Shown here: positions 17,491 through 27,965 of the stretch, in pieces
How positions within the stretch are numbered: position 1 is the first letter of the stretch
How the letters are laid out: every line of letters begins with the position of its first letter
Source: Penaeicola halotolerans
GTDB taxonomy: Bacteria; Bacteroidota; Bacteroidia; Cytophagales; Cyclobacteriaceae
Assembly (NCBI RefSeq): GCF_016464625.1
Contig: NZ_JAEAGO010000001.1
Location: 806,001-870,000, forward strand
DNA length: 64,000 nt
Direction: 5' to 3'
Made by a program: the position numbers and the translations under genes
The notes under the pieces: generated by a model
Database searches by the model: none
What the model saw: only the letters and a program-made list of their open reading frames with translations
What the model was told of the DNA's origin: nothing

Positions 17491-17525
17491 CAATCCTATT
17501 CATCTTTTCTGAATTAATCGGATTG
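17491..17525 (+). promoter_or_regulatory. Possible pause or alternative hairpin after the leader peptide
   Basis: CAATCC (17491-17496) can pair with GGATTG (17520-17525), and inside it ATTCA (17498-17502) with TGAAT (17510-17514). The hairpin starts 4 bases after the leader-peptide stop codon and ends on the first base of the terminator stem, so a ribosome at the Cys codons or at the stop would decide whether it forms. Competition with the terminator is an inference; the overlap is a single base. Confidence 0.45.
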
Positions 17526-17580
17526 GTATAGCCAAGCTGTATGCGCGCACAGGGAAGCCTATACCCTTCTGTTTCTTTTA
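17525..17580 (+). terminator. Attenuator-like terminator before metY
   Basis: GGTATAG (17525-17531) pairs with CTATACC (17559-17565), with an inner CTGT/ACAG stem (17537-17540 with 17549-17552), followed by the T-rich CTTCTGTTTCTTTTA. It stands 32 bases before the metY ATG, in the right place to stop transcription of the operon when the leader is in the OFF state. Confidence 0.65.
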
Positions 17581-17600
17581 TACAATTATTCAACAATTAA

Positions 17601-19960
<2,360 letters not shown>

Positions 19961-19961
19961 C

Positions 19962-21185
19962 ATGTCAAAAAATATAGGACTATTTGGATTGGGAGTCGTG
20001 GGTAGTGGATACTATCAGATCACTCAAAAAATCCAACAATTCATTCCCAAAAAGGTGGTTGTCAAAGACCCTCACAAACCAAGGGCACTGCAAGTAGCAC
20101 AATTAGCCTATGAGGCTGATTACATACTCGAAGACGAGACAATAGATTTGATCCTAGAGTTGATTAGTGATGCGGATGAAGCCCATCATATCGTTTCAAA
20201 TGCTTTGGAAAAAGGAATTAATGTAATCTCTGCCAACAAAAAACTCATAGCTGAAAATCTTAAAGAGCTCTTAGAGTTACAACAAAAGCACGGAAGCAAA
20301 CTACTTTATGAGGCTTCTGTGGCTGCAGGAATTCCGATCATCGAGGTATTGGAGACACATTATGCTCTTGAACCTATCTCTAAAATATCAGGGATATTAA
20401 ATGGCTCTAGTAATTTTATCCTTACCAAAATCTTTGAGGAAGGAATCTCTTATCAAGAAGCTTTGACGGAAGCACAAAAACTTGGCTATGTAGAAGCAAA
20501 TCCTTATTTGGATGTTTCAGGAAGTGATGCAGCTAGTAAACTGAGTATCCTATCACTTCATGCCTTTGGCGCGATCATTCACCCAGACAATATTTTAAAA
20601 CTGGGTATAGAAGATATCAGCCATGAGGCTGTAGACTTGGCCAAATCACATGATGCAGTCATCAAACTCATCGCTACTGCCACAGTTCAAGAGCAGGCTA
20701 TACATGCATTTGTATTACCTACTTTTTTACCTAAAACACATGAATTGGCACAAGTAGCCTATGAATATAATGGCATAGAAATCACCTCTGACTATCAAGG
20801 AGAGCAGTTTTATAAAGGAAAAGGAGCTGGAAGCTACGCCACTGGAGCCTCTGTCCTATCAGATGTGAAGAAGCTAGCGCTTGGCAAAGGATATGCATAC
20901 AACAAATATCTACAAGCAAAAAATTTACATCATGAAACATCCTCTCATATAGACATCTACCTATCAAGTTCCAATGAAACCATCATCAGCAAACTTGGCA
21001 TCCAAACAAGAGAATTTATTAGAAACGAAGAAGGTATTCAACTTATCGGAAAGGTCAGTTTACAAAGTCTACTAGAAAATCAAAAGGCGATTGAAAACAA
21101 TGCGATTTTCATTGCCAACATTAGTCAAGAATTAGCACATCTCTCTATTGATAGACTTGGCGAAAAGGTGCTGGTACAGCGATAA
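19962..21185 (+). CDS. hom: Homoserine dehydrogenase
   Basis: Reduces aspartate semialdehyde to homoserine, the branch point to methionine and threonine. The N-terminal Rossmann motif G-L-F-G-L-G-V-V-G-S-G is at residues 6-16. S-A-N-K-K-L-I-A holds the conserved lysine, and G-I-L-N-G-S-S-N-F-I-L-T and Y-V-E-A-N-P-Y-L-D-V-S-G-S-D-A-A-S-K-L are catalytic-domain signatures. At 407 residues it is a monofunctional enzyme without an aspartate kinase domain; the C-terminal region (about 320-407) may be a short ACT-like extension. Last gene of the methionine operon, so homoserine supply comes under the SAM-I riboswitch. Confidence 0.9.
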   Translation: MSKNIGLFGLGVVGSGYYQITQKIQQFIPKKVVVKDPHKPRALQVAQLAYEADYILEDETIDLILELISDADEAHHIVSNALEKGINVISANKKLIAENLKELLELQQKHGSKLLYEASVAAGIPIIEVLETHYALEPISKISGILNGSSNFILTKIFEEGISYQEALTEAQKLGYVEANPYLDVSGSDAASKLSILSLHAFGAIIHPDNILKLGIEDISHEAVDLAKSHDAVIKLIATATVQEQAIHAFVLPTFLPKTHELAQVAYEYNGIEITSDYQGEQFYKGKGAGSYATGASVLSDVKKLALGKGYAYNKYLQAKNLHHETSSHIDIYLSSSNETIISKLGIQTREFIRNEEGIQLIGKVSLQSLLENQKAIENNAIFIANISQELAHLSIDRLGEKVLVQR

Positions 21186-21215
21186 AGAAATATGTATGTT
21201 GGTTTATTTGTTGGG

Positions 21216-21245
21216 AAAGGGAGTCAATTTTTGGCTCCTTTTTTT
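21216..21245 (+). terminator. Intrinsic terminator of the metY-metX-hom operon
   Basis: AAAGGGAGTC (21216-21225) pairs, with one G-U, with GGCTCC (21233-21238), followed by seven T. Confidence 0.8.
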
Positions 21246-21274
21246 ATACCTTATGCTATCTAAAATTCAAGCTT

Positions 21275-21790
21275 ATGAAATTAAAAGGAATCATATACAG
21301 CATCATAGCTAGCGCTTTGACTGCTTGCGCTACGGGAGGACAGTATGTTTATTTAAACAATTTTGAAGAGCAAGCAGTAGATGTTCGCATCTCCTTTGAC
21401 TTAGATCCTTATTCAGAAGAATCTGGAGATATAAGTAATATTGACAACGGAAAAGCTTATATAGCTGACAGTCTGGTGTTAAAGAAATTTGAAAAATACT
21501 TTTATCAAGTAGATAAAAACGATCTTTCCAAGCTATCAATTGAGCTGTTAGATGATCAAAATTTAAAGATTACTATTCCTGCTCGTACAAGTGCTGCCAT
21601 CTTACCGCTAGCACCTTATTGGAAAGTCAATACCTTCACGATCAATGAAAAAGCCATACTTGAAGTGATAGATGACCCCTATGCATATAGAGGCTTGTAT
21701 CGGTATAAACCTCGGATCACCGGCAATAGCTACCATTTGCTAAATATCAAACTGGAGGAAATCAAAGTCATGCTAGATGATGAGAAATAG
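21275..21790 (+). CDS. Uncharacterised lipoprotein
   Basis: A 171-residue protein with a lipoprotein signal (A-S-A-L-T-A-C-A-T-G-G), lipid Cys at residue 18. The mature region is mixed beta with a C-terminal acidic tail. No family recognised. Its stop falls inside the 5' end of an overlapping open frame, but the real start of the next lipoprotein is at 21828, 37 bases downstream, so the two envelope proteins probably share a transcript that ends at the terminator at 22893. Confidence 0.65.
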   Translation: MKLKGIIYSIIASALTACATGGQYVYLNNFEEQAVDVRISFDLDPYSEESGDISNIDNGKAYIADSLVLKKFEKYFYQVDKNDLSKLSIELLDDQNLKITIPARTSAAILPLAPYWKVNTFTINEKAILEVIDDPYAYRGLYRYKPRITGNSYHLLNIKLEEIKVMLDDEK

Positions 21791-21827
21791 TCGTAAATTT
21801 GACTCATCCAAACAAACACTAACCACC

Positions 21828-22874
21828 ATGAAAAAACACGTCTCACTCCTATTGCTTACCCTGATCCTCATGAGCTGTGGTAAAAGCAATTATGTCAATA
21901 TCAGCGCGCTTGAACCAGCTCCTGTAAGTATGCCAAACTATATCAAAAAGGCAGGTCTCATCAACAGAAGTAATCCTAATGAGCAAGACAAAATACTCGA
22001 TGTTGTAGATAAAGTCCTCTCTGCTGAAGGTAGAAATATGGATGAAAAGGCTGCGATCCAAGGCATGATGGGTCTCAGAGATGAGCTGATGAAAAATGAC
22101 AAACTTCAATCTATCATACTTATAGATGATATCAGGCTTCAAAATACGGTTTTTGGCAATCTTCCAAATCCAGTATCATGGGCTAGAATCAGTGAGATCT
22201 GCCAAGAATATGATCTAGACGCCTTATTTGTCCTAGAGTATTTTGATACAGAGTCTAAAGTAACTTACAGCAATCGAGAGATCACAACCAAAAATGCCCT
22301 CGGCTTAGAAATTCCTATCATAGAACACATTGCGACCAATCAAACACTTATCAAAACAGGTTGGAGAATATATGACCCTGCAAGTAGCACCATCATCGAT
22401 GAATTTAGAGTCAATACACCTGTCACTACTGTAGGCCGTGGGATCAACCCTGTGGAAGCAGCAGCTGCGATCATCGGAAGAACAGAAGCCGTCAATCGAG
22501 AGAGCTACATCCTAGGTCAGCGATATGCTGCACGCATTGTTCCCTACTGGACGACTATTCGTAGAGAGTACTATGTCAAAGGAAGTGATACTTTCAAAGT
22601 AGCTAAAAGAAGAGCACAAACAGGCAACTGGGATGGTGCAGGTCAACTTTGGTTCATGGAAACCAAAAACTCAAAGGCTAAAATAGCTGGTCGAGCATGG
22701 CATAATCTAGCCATCATCAGCGAGATAGATGGCAACTTAGATGAAGCGATTAATCGCGCCAGTATTGCTTATGAAGACTTTGGGATCAAGCATTCTCTCA
22801 GATATGTAAATCTCTTGAAAAACAGACAATATAGGATAGAAAGGCTGAGAGCACAACAGAGCGAAATCAACTAA
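21828..22874 (+). CDS. DUF6340-like lipoprotein with TPR-like C-terminus
   Basis: A 348-residue protein starting MKKHVSLLLLTLILMSC-GKS; the lipobox fixes the start at 21828 rather than 21777. The K-K-A-G-L-I-N-R-S-N-P near residue 44, L-S-A-E-G-R-N-M-D near 73 and L-D-A-L-F-V-L-E-Y-F-D near 140 fit the DUF6340 pattern of Bacteroidota. The C-terminal third (A-R-A-W-H-N-L-A-I-I-S-E-I-D-G-N-L-D-E-A) looks like tetratricopeptide helices. Function unknown; probably an outer-membrane-associated protein. Confidence 0.7.
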   Translation: MKKHVSLLLLTLILMSCGKSNYVNISALEPAPVSMPNYIKKAGLINRSNPNEQDKILDVVDKVLSAEGRNMDEKAAIQGMMGLRDELMKNDKLQSIILIDDIRLQNTVFGNLPNPVSWARISEICQEYDLDALFVLEYFDTESKVTYSNREITTKNALGLEIPIIEHIATNQTLIKTGWRIYDPASSTIIDEFRVNTPVTTVGRGINPVEAAAAIIGRTEAVNRESYILGQRYAARIVPYWTTIRREYYVKGSDTFKVAKRRAQTGNWDGAGQLWFMETKNSKAKIAGRAWHNLAIISEIDGNLDEAINRASIAYEDFGIKHSLRYVNLLKNRQYRIERLRAQQSEIN

Positions 22875-22892
22875 TCATATTTCATACATTTA

Positions 22893-22926
22893 AGAGCCTC
22901 AGCATGATATGTTGAGGCTCTTTTTA
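22893..22926 (+). terminator. Intrinsic terminator after the lipoprotein pair
   Basis: AGAGCCTCA (22893-22901) and TGAGGCTCT (22913-22921), followed by TTTTAT. Confidence 0.85.
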
Positions 22927-23047
22927 TGACTAAGGGTCAAAAGCAAGATGAGATCCATTTATAATTTGCTTTCCGTAAGTAAAAGTATACACATTTCTAA
23001 AAAGGAATGAATCTTGATCATTATAGAATATCACCAAAAATTAAAAT

Positions 23048-23815
23048 ATGAAGAAGTTTACATACTTATGGTTGACGTGCTTAGTGATTTTATCTTTTGC
23101 ATGTGAAAAAGATACCGAAGAAATCAATAATACTCAGCCAGATATTCCAGCTGCCAACAGATCAGTAGGTGCTTCAGCTAACGATTTCTTATCAACAGAT
23201 AAATTTACTACACTGACGATAGAGGTTGATTACATGCAAGGCTATCAGCCCACCACTCAAACAATCACCAATCTGAGAAACTTCCTCTCAACCCTACTCA
23301 ACAAATCAAGTATTACAATTAAACTTCAAGAAATACCTGCACAAGGAAGCGAGACATACAGTATCTCACAAATCAGAGCAATAGAAGAAGAAAACAGGGA
23401 CTTTTACAATGTAGGAGAAGAACTTACAGCCTATATTTTATTTTTAGATGGATATGCTGAAAGTGATGAAGGAAATCAAGTCACCCTAGGGGTAGCACAT
23501 AGAAACACATCAGCTGCACTTTATCAAAGAAGGATCAGAGAAAACTCAGGTGGACTTGGTCAAGTCAGTAGAACAACTCTAGAATCTTCTGTGCTCAATC
23601 ATGAACTTGGACACTTATTAGGCTTAGTGAACATAGGTACAGCTATGGAAACACCACATGAAGATGGTGAAAACAATGGTCACTGTGACGATGACAGTTG
23701 TCTCATGTACTGGGCCATAGAGTCAGGAGGTATCATTCCAGGGATGATGGACTCAAGAGTTCCTAGCTTAGATACCAACTGTAGAAATGATTTGAGAGCT
23801 AATGGAGGTAAATGA
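23048..23815 (+). CDS. Archaemetzincin-like zinc metalloprotease lipoprotein
   Basis: A 255-residue exported protein (L-V-I-L-S-F-A-C-E-K-D, lipobox at about residue 19). The zinc motif H185-E-L-G-H189-L-L-G-L-V-N is followed by H204, then G-H-C-D-D-D-S-C-L-M at 211-220. The C-x4-C-x-M block is close to archaemetzincins (HEXXHXXGX3CX4CXM), with Met220 as the metzincin Met-turn, but residue 195 is Asn rather than the usual third His ligand and an insert separates the two halves. Bacteroidota homologues are called membrane metalloprotease; the substrate is unknown. Stands alone between two terminated units. Confidence 0.7.
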   Translation: MKKFTYLWLTCLVILSFACEKDTEEINNTQPDIPAANRSVGASANDFLSTDKFTTLTIEVDYMQGYQPTTQTITNLRNFLSTLLNKSSITIKLQEIPAQGSETYSISQIRAIEEENRDFYNVGEELTAYILFLDGYAESDEGNQVTLGVAHRNTSAALYQRRIRENSGGLGQVSRTTLESSVLNHELGHLLGLVNIGTAMETPHEDGENNGHCDDDSCLMYWAIESGGIIPGMMDSRVPSLDTNCRNDLRANGGK

Positions 23816-23948
23816 TATCGTGATTTTTTTTCTAACAGAAGTATTCATTGCAAATTATTCAATGAACAGCTCTTTTATTAGCAATTCGTTTTATTAATTT
23901 GTACCTTGATTGAGTATTTATCAAGAAATACCAAATAAAATTTAATAA

Positions 23949-24944
23949 ATGAAAGCTAATATCACCCAAGCTGCCATCACTGCTGTAGCAGGTTATGTAC
24001 CAGAATACATACTAACCAATGCAGAACTAGAGAAGATGGTAGAAACCACTGATGAGTGGATCACTACTAGAACAGGTATCAAAGAACGTAGAATACTAAA
24101 AGGAGAAGGAAAGGGATCCTCTCACCTAGGAGCTGAAGCTGTGAAAAGTCTCCTAGCTAAAAAAGGGATCAATCCAGAAGAAATAGATGCTGTCATTTGT
24201 GCGACCATATCGCCAGATATGTTTTTTCCCTCTACAGCTAATTTAATTTGTGACAAAGCAGGCATCAAAAATGCCCTTAGTTTTGATATAGCAGCTGCAT
24301 GTAGTGGATTTCTTTATGCATTGGTTACAGGAGGACACTACATCAGCTCTGGTATGTATAAAAAAGTCATCGTAGTAGGTGCTGATAAAATGTCAAGCAT
24401 TACTGACTATAGTGACCGAAACAACTGTATCATCTTTGGTGATGGTGCTGCTGCAGTGCTCTTAGAGCCAAGTACTGATGCGCTAGGTATTCAGGATTCA
24501 ATACTCAGAACAGACACTGTGGGCAAAGACCTCATATTCATGAAAGCAGGAGGATCTGCCTACCCCGCTTCAGCCGAAACAGTAGCTAAAAAAGAACATT
24601 ATTTCTATCAAGATGGTAAGAGTGTTTTCAAATTTGCCGTGACAAAAATGGCTGATGTAGCAGAAGAGATCATGAAGAAAAATGACCTAGTGGGCGAAGA
24701 TATAGCTTATCTAGTACCTCATCAAGCTAACAAGCGCATCATAGAAGCTACTGCTGATCGTATGGGGGTGAGCATGGATAAAGTTTGCTTGAATATCCAA
24801 AAGTACGGCAACACGACTGCCGCTACTATCCCACTATGCCTTTGGGAGTGGGAAAAGGATTTCAAAAAGGGAGATAACTTGATCTTAGCAGCCTTTGGAG
24901 GTGGGTTTACTTATGGAAGTGTTTATTTGAAATGGGCCTATTAA
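23949..24944 (+). CDS. fabH: 3-oxoacyl-ACP synthase III
   Basis: FabH starts fatty-acid synthesis by condensing an acyl-CoA (often branched in Bacteroidota) with malonyl-ACP. In the 331-residue protein the catalytic triad is clear: Cys118 in A-A-C-S-G-F, His258 in V-P-H-Q-A-N-K and Asn288 in [23 protein letters not shown] near 30-45 is the CoA-binding signature. A second fabH copy begins at 63458. Convergent with the M24 peptidase across a shared terminator. Confidence 0.95.
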   Translation: MKANITQAAITAVAGYVPEYILTNAELEKMVETTDEWITTRTGIKERRILKGEGKGSSHLGAEAVKSLLAKKGINPEEIDAVICATISPDMFFPSTANLICDKAGIKNALSFDIAAACSGFLYALVTGGHYISSGMYKKVIVVGADKMSSITDYSDRNNCIIFGDGAAAVLLEPSTDALGIQDSILRTDTVGKDLIFMKAGGSAYPASAETVAKKEHYFYQDGKSVFKFAVTKMADVAEEIMKKNDLVGEDIAYLVPHQANKRIIEATADRMGVSMDKVCLNIQKYGNTTAATIPLCLWEWEKDFKKGDNLILAAFGGGFTYGSVYLKWAY

Positions 24945-24949
24945 AGTAT

Positions 24950-24982
24950 AAAAGCTCGGAATCACTTCCGAGCTTTTACTTT
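24950..24982. terminator. Bidirectional terminator between fabH and the M24 peptidase
   Basis: AAAGCTCGGAA (24951-24961), loop TCAC, TTCCGAGCTTTT (24966-24977), then ACTTTT on the plus strand. The flanking A and T runs allow use by both convergent genes. Confidence 0.8.
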
Positions 24983-24998
24983 TATGGAATATAGAAAA

Positions 24999-26330
24999 CT
25001 ACTTTTTGGATTTGACCAAAATCAACTCTTCTTGAGGAGCAATCAGATATCTGGCTCCGTCAGCGGTAATCACTGCCATCTCTTCTACAGACATGGTCTT
25101 TGTGCTACCATCGGCCAACTCCCAAGCATGAAAACCATCAAAGGCGAAAACTTGTCCTTCCTTAAGCACTTTCAGTGAGGCTGGTCGCGGGTTACCCTGT
25201 ACTTGAGCACCTCCAAGACTAGGCCCAATATCATGTGCTACATAGCCTACAGGATGTCCCGTACTCCACATGACATAGGAAGATCCATTTTTCTCCATCA
25301 GTGCTCTTTGAGCTTTGTCCACATCATATCCAGTCACGCCTGGCTTCATCGTGGCTAAAGCTATCCTAGAACCACTCTTAGATCCTTCCCAATAACGCAA
25401 GACAGAATCAGGAGCATTTTCCTCTCCTTCTCTAAGCACATAGGCAAATCGCTGAATATCTGTGACCCACATATCAAACACCTTGATACCAAAGTCCGTT
25501 TGGATGACATCTCCCGGCATGATGACTTTATCTGTAGCATGAGAGTGCCCTCTGTCTGCACCAGAGTTTACGTTCGGATTTTGATCAGGAGACCAACCGT
25601 CTGTAACACCATACGCTGCCATTTTTTGCTTTAGGAATTTGGCCACCTCGGCATCTGTAGTGATACCAGGGATGATCTGCTCATATGCTTCTATCTGCCA
25701 AGCAGCGGTAAGCTCTGCAGCCTTAGTCATGATCTCTACCTCCTCAGGAAGCTTGATCGAAAGCCACTCATAGATCACTTCATCTGCTGATACTAGTTGA
25801 TATTTTGGTCCTAGTGCCGACATGAGACGCTCTTTTTGAGTCGCACTGATACCATCACCCATATTCATGGAAGTACTAGAGTTGATCGCTATATTTTTGA
25901 TCTTAGTATCCCTTAGATAATCAGCTAATTGGGTCAATGCATTTTTATCTCTAGCAACATTGATTACTTCATCATGTATTTTCAAATCACGAAGTGCAGT
26001 TGCCTCACCTACTGGTGAGAAAACTACTGACTTAACGGAATCACCGTCTAAGAAGAATAAAAAAGCAGCTTCTCCACCGGCATTTTCACCACCTATATGA
26101 TGCGCTAGTGGATCATTGTTATTTTCTCTACAGATGATTAGCCATGCATCTACACCCGCTGCTTTTAGCGCTTGAGGAAGCAGTTGAGCAATGCGCTTTT
26201 TTCTGATCTCAGGCCAAGGAGAATCACCTTTGAATATAGCGGTATCTTCCGCTGGTTTTTGCTCAGGAGCATCAGGGGAACAGGCCACTCCCAGCAAACC
26301 AAAAATTAGTAAAAACAATAACTTTTGCAT
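24999..26330 (-). CDS. M24 family metallopeptidase-like lipoprotein
   Basis: A 443-residue protein with lipobox L-L-G-V-A-C-S, a creatinase-like N-terminal domain (about 40-190) and a pita-bread M24 domain (about 200-430). Metal ligands appear as Q-T-D-F-G-I, V-T-D-I-Q-R-F and H in V-A-H-D-I-G-P. The usual Glu of the E-P-G motif reads F-A-F-D-G-F, so Asp may stand in, and the last Glu is in S-V-E-E-M. Probably an Xaa-Pro aminopeptidase of the envelope, with a small doubt about activity because of that Asp. Divergent from the hydrolase at 26368. Confidence 0.8.
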   Translation of the reverse strand: MQKLLFLLIFGLLGVACSPDAPEQKPAEDTAIFKGDSPWPEIRKKRIAQLLPQALKAAGVDAWLIICRENNNDPLAHHIGGENAGGEAAFLFFLDGDSVKSVVFSPVGEATALRDLKIHDEVINVARDKNALTQLADYLRDTKIKNIAINSSTSMNMGDGISATQKERLMSALGPKYQLVSADEVIYEWLSIKLPEEVEIMTKAAELTAAWQIEAYEQIIPGITTDAEVAKFLKQKMAAYGVTDGWSPDQNPNVNSGADRGHSHATDKVIMPGDVIQTDFGIKVFDMWVTDIQRFAYVLREGEENAPDSVLRYWEGSKSGSRIALATMKPGVTGYDVDKAQRALMEKNGSSYVMWSTGHPVGYVAHDIGPSLGGAQVQGNPRPASLKVLKEGQVFAFDGFHAWELADGSTKTMSVEEMAVITADGARYLIAPQEELILVKSKK

Positions 26331-26367
26331 AGATTAAGGGTTGGTGAATTAGCTAAAACTAAACAAA

Positions 26368-27168
26368 ATGAAAAAATATTCCATCATCCTACTCTTATTA
26401 ATTAGCATATCTACGCTACAAGCACAAGATTTTGCTTTAGAGCGCTTAGAAAACTCTCCAAGACACCATGAATGGGTCAAATTGAAAAACCAAGACCGTA
26501 CAGTATACAACTTTGTAGTTTATCCAGAAGTGGCTGAAAAAGTGCCTGTAGTGATCGTCATCCATGAAAACAGAGGACTTAATGACTGGGCTAGATCATT
26601 TGCTGATCAGGTAGCAGAAGCTGGCTACATAGCTATTGCACCTGACCTTCTTTCTGAAACAGTACCAGGAGTAGCCAAAACGAGTGATTTTGCTAATGAT
26701 GATGCTGCTCGAAATGCGCTATACGAATTAAAACCTGAGCAAGTGAAATCAGATCTTGATAAGGCTTTTGAATATGCCAAAAGTCTACCTGCTAGCAATG
26801 GTAAGGTGATAGTAGTCGGATTTTGCTGGGGAGGTTCACAGTCTTTCAATTATGCAACACACAATCCAAATCTAGAAGCTGCTTTGGTATTTTATGGGAC
26901 AGGCCCTCAAGATGATGCAGCCTATGCTACGATTAAATCTCCAGTTTATGGGTTTTATGGAGGAAATGATGCCCGTGTCAACGCCACGATAGAAAAATCT
27001 GCCGCAGCTATGAAAGCTAAAAATCAGAGATTTGTCTATGAGATATTTGATGGAGCTGGTCATGCCTACATGAGAAGTGGTGACGATCCTAATGGCTCTG
27101 AAGCTAACAAAGCTGCTAGAGATCAGTCTTGGCAGCGACTAGCTCGTATTTTAAATTCACTCAAGTAA
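26368..27168 (+). CDS. Exported dienelactone hydrolase family protein
   Basis: A 266-residue alpha/beta hydrolase with signal peptide (S-I-S-T-L-Q-A-Q-D). The dienelactone-hydrolase nucleophile is Cys153 in G-F-C-W-G-G-S; Asp in G-G-N-D-A-R-V and His in G-A-G-H-A-Y-M complete the triad. V-I-H-E-N-R-G-L precedes the oxyanion loop. The family opens lactones or splits esters; the natural substrate is not evident. Ends at its own terminator. Confidence 0.85.
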   Translation: MKKYSIILLLLISISTLQAQDFALERLENSPRHHEWVKLKNQDRTVYNFVVYPEVAEKVPVVIVIHENRGLNDWARSFADQVAEAGYIAIAPDLLSETVPGVAKTSDFANDDAARNALYELKPEQVKSDLDKAFEYAKSLPASNGKVIVVGFCWGGSQSFNYATHNPNLEAALVFYGTGPQDDAAYATIKSPVYGFYGGNDARVNATIEKSAAAMKAKNQRFVYEIFDGAGHAYMRSGDDPNGSEANKAARDQSWQRLARILNSLK

Positions 27169-27174
27169 TCCATC

Positions 27175-27208
27175 AATCCCCGACAATATCGGGGATTTTA
27201 AATTTTTA
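27175..27208 (+). terminator. Intrinsic terminator after the dienelactone hydrolase
   Basis: AATCCCCGA (27175-27183), loop CAATA, TCGGGGATT (27189-27197), then TTAAATTTTT. It lies only 5 bases before the next start codon. Confidence 0.8.
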
Positions 27209-27212
27209 GCTC

Positions 27213-27965
27213 ATGAATCAAGATAATGACCTCAGATTGGCCGTACTTATCGATGCTGATAATATCCCCTCTAGTAATATTGAAGGCATGCTAGAAGAAG
27301 TCACGAAGTATGGCACTCCTACTTTTAAAAGAATATATGGCGACTGGACCAAGCCTAATCTCAATGGCTGGAAAAGTGTACTGCTAGAAAATGCCATCAC
27401 ACCTATCCAACAGTACGGCTACACAACGGGTAAAAATGCTACGGACTCTGCCATGATCATCGATGCGATGGATATACTCTATAGCGGTCGAGTGGATGGA
27501 TTCTGCTTAGTATCTAGTGACAGTGACTTTACGCGACTAGCGACAAGACTTCGTGAGGCAGGCATGAAAGTCTATGGTATCGGTGAAAAGAAAACGCCCA
27601 TTGCATTCATCTCCGCCTGCAATAAATTCATCTATCTGGAGATATTAGAAAAGCAACAAAGTACTGACGATGAGCTTGATAAAAAGAATCAAAAATCAAC
27701 AAGTAAAACTACAGTCAGTAAAATTGACTCTAGGTTAATAAAATTTATCACCGAAAGTATAGAAGACCTAGCCGATGATGATGGTTGGGCATTTGTAGGA
27801 GCGCTAGGCAGTCACTTGCTAAAGAAGCAGCCTAACTTTGACCCGAGAAATTATGGTCATAGCAAACTAGTACCACTGCTAAAGGAAATCAAAAAGTTTA
27901 GCATTGACGAGCGCTCCTCCGGAAAAGAGCACATCAAAAATGTATATGTCAAACTTAAAAGCTAA
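27213..27965 (+). CDS. NYN (PIN-like) ribonuclease domain fused to LOTUS/OST-HTH domain
   Basis: A 250-residue cytoplasmic protein. Residues 8-150 are a NYN domain with acidic residues L-I-D-A-D-N (14-17), K-N-A-T-D-S-A-M and S-S-D-S-D-F-T-R. A K/S/T-rich linker (about 150-172) leads to an OST-HTH/LOTUS domain (about 175-250: L-I-K-F-I-T-E-S-I-E-D-L, D-D-D-G-W-A-F-V-G-A-L-G-S-H-L). NYN domains are metal-dependent RNases and LOTUS domains bind RNA, so RNA cleavage is the likely role; the target is unknown. Its last four bases overlap the end of the convergent histidine kinase gene. Confidence 0.85.
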   Translation: MNQDNDLRLAVLIDADNIPSSNIEGMLEEVTKYGTPTFKRIYGDWTKPNLNGWKSVLLENAITPIQQYGYTTGKNATDSAMIIDAMDILYSGRVDGFCLVSSDSDFTRLATRLREAGMKVYGIGEKKTPIAFISACNKFIYLEILEKQQSTDDELDKKNQKSTSKTTVSKIDSRLIKFITESIEDLADDDGWAFVGALGSHLLKKQPNFDPRNYGHSKLVPLLKEIKKFSIDERSSGKEHIKNVYVKLKS

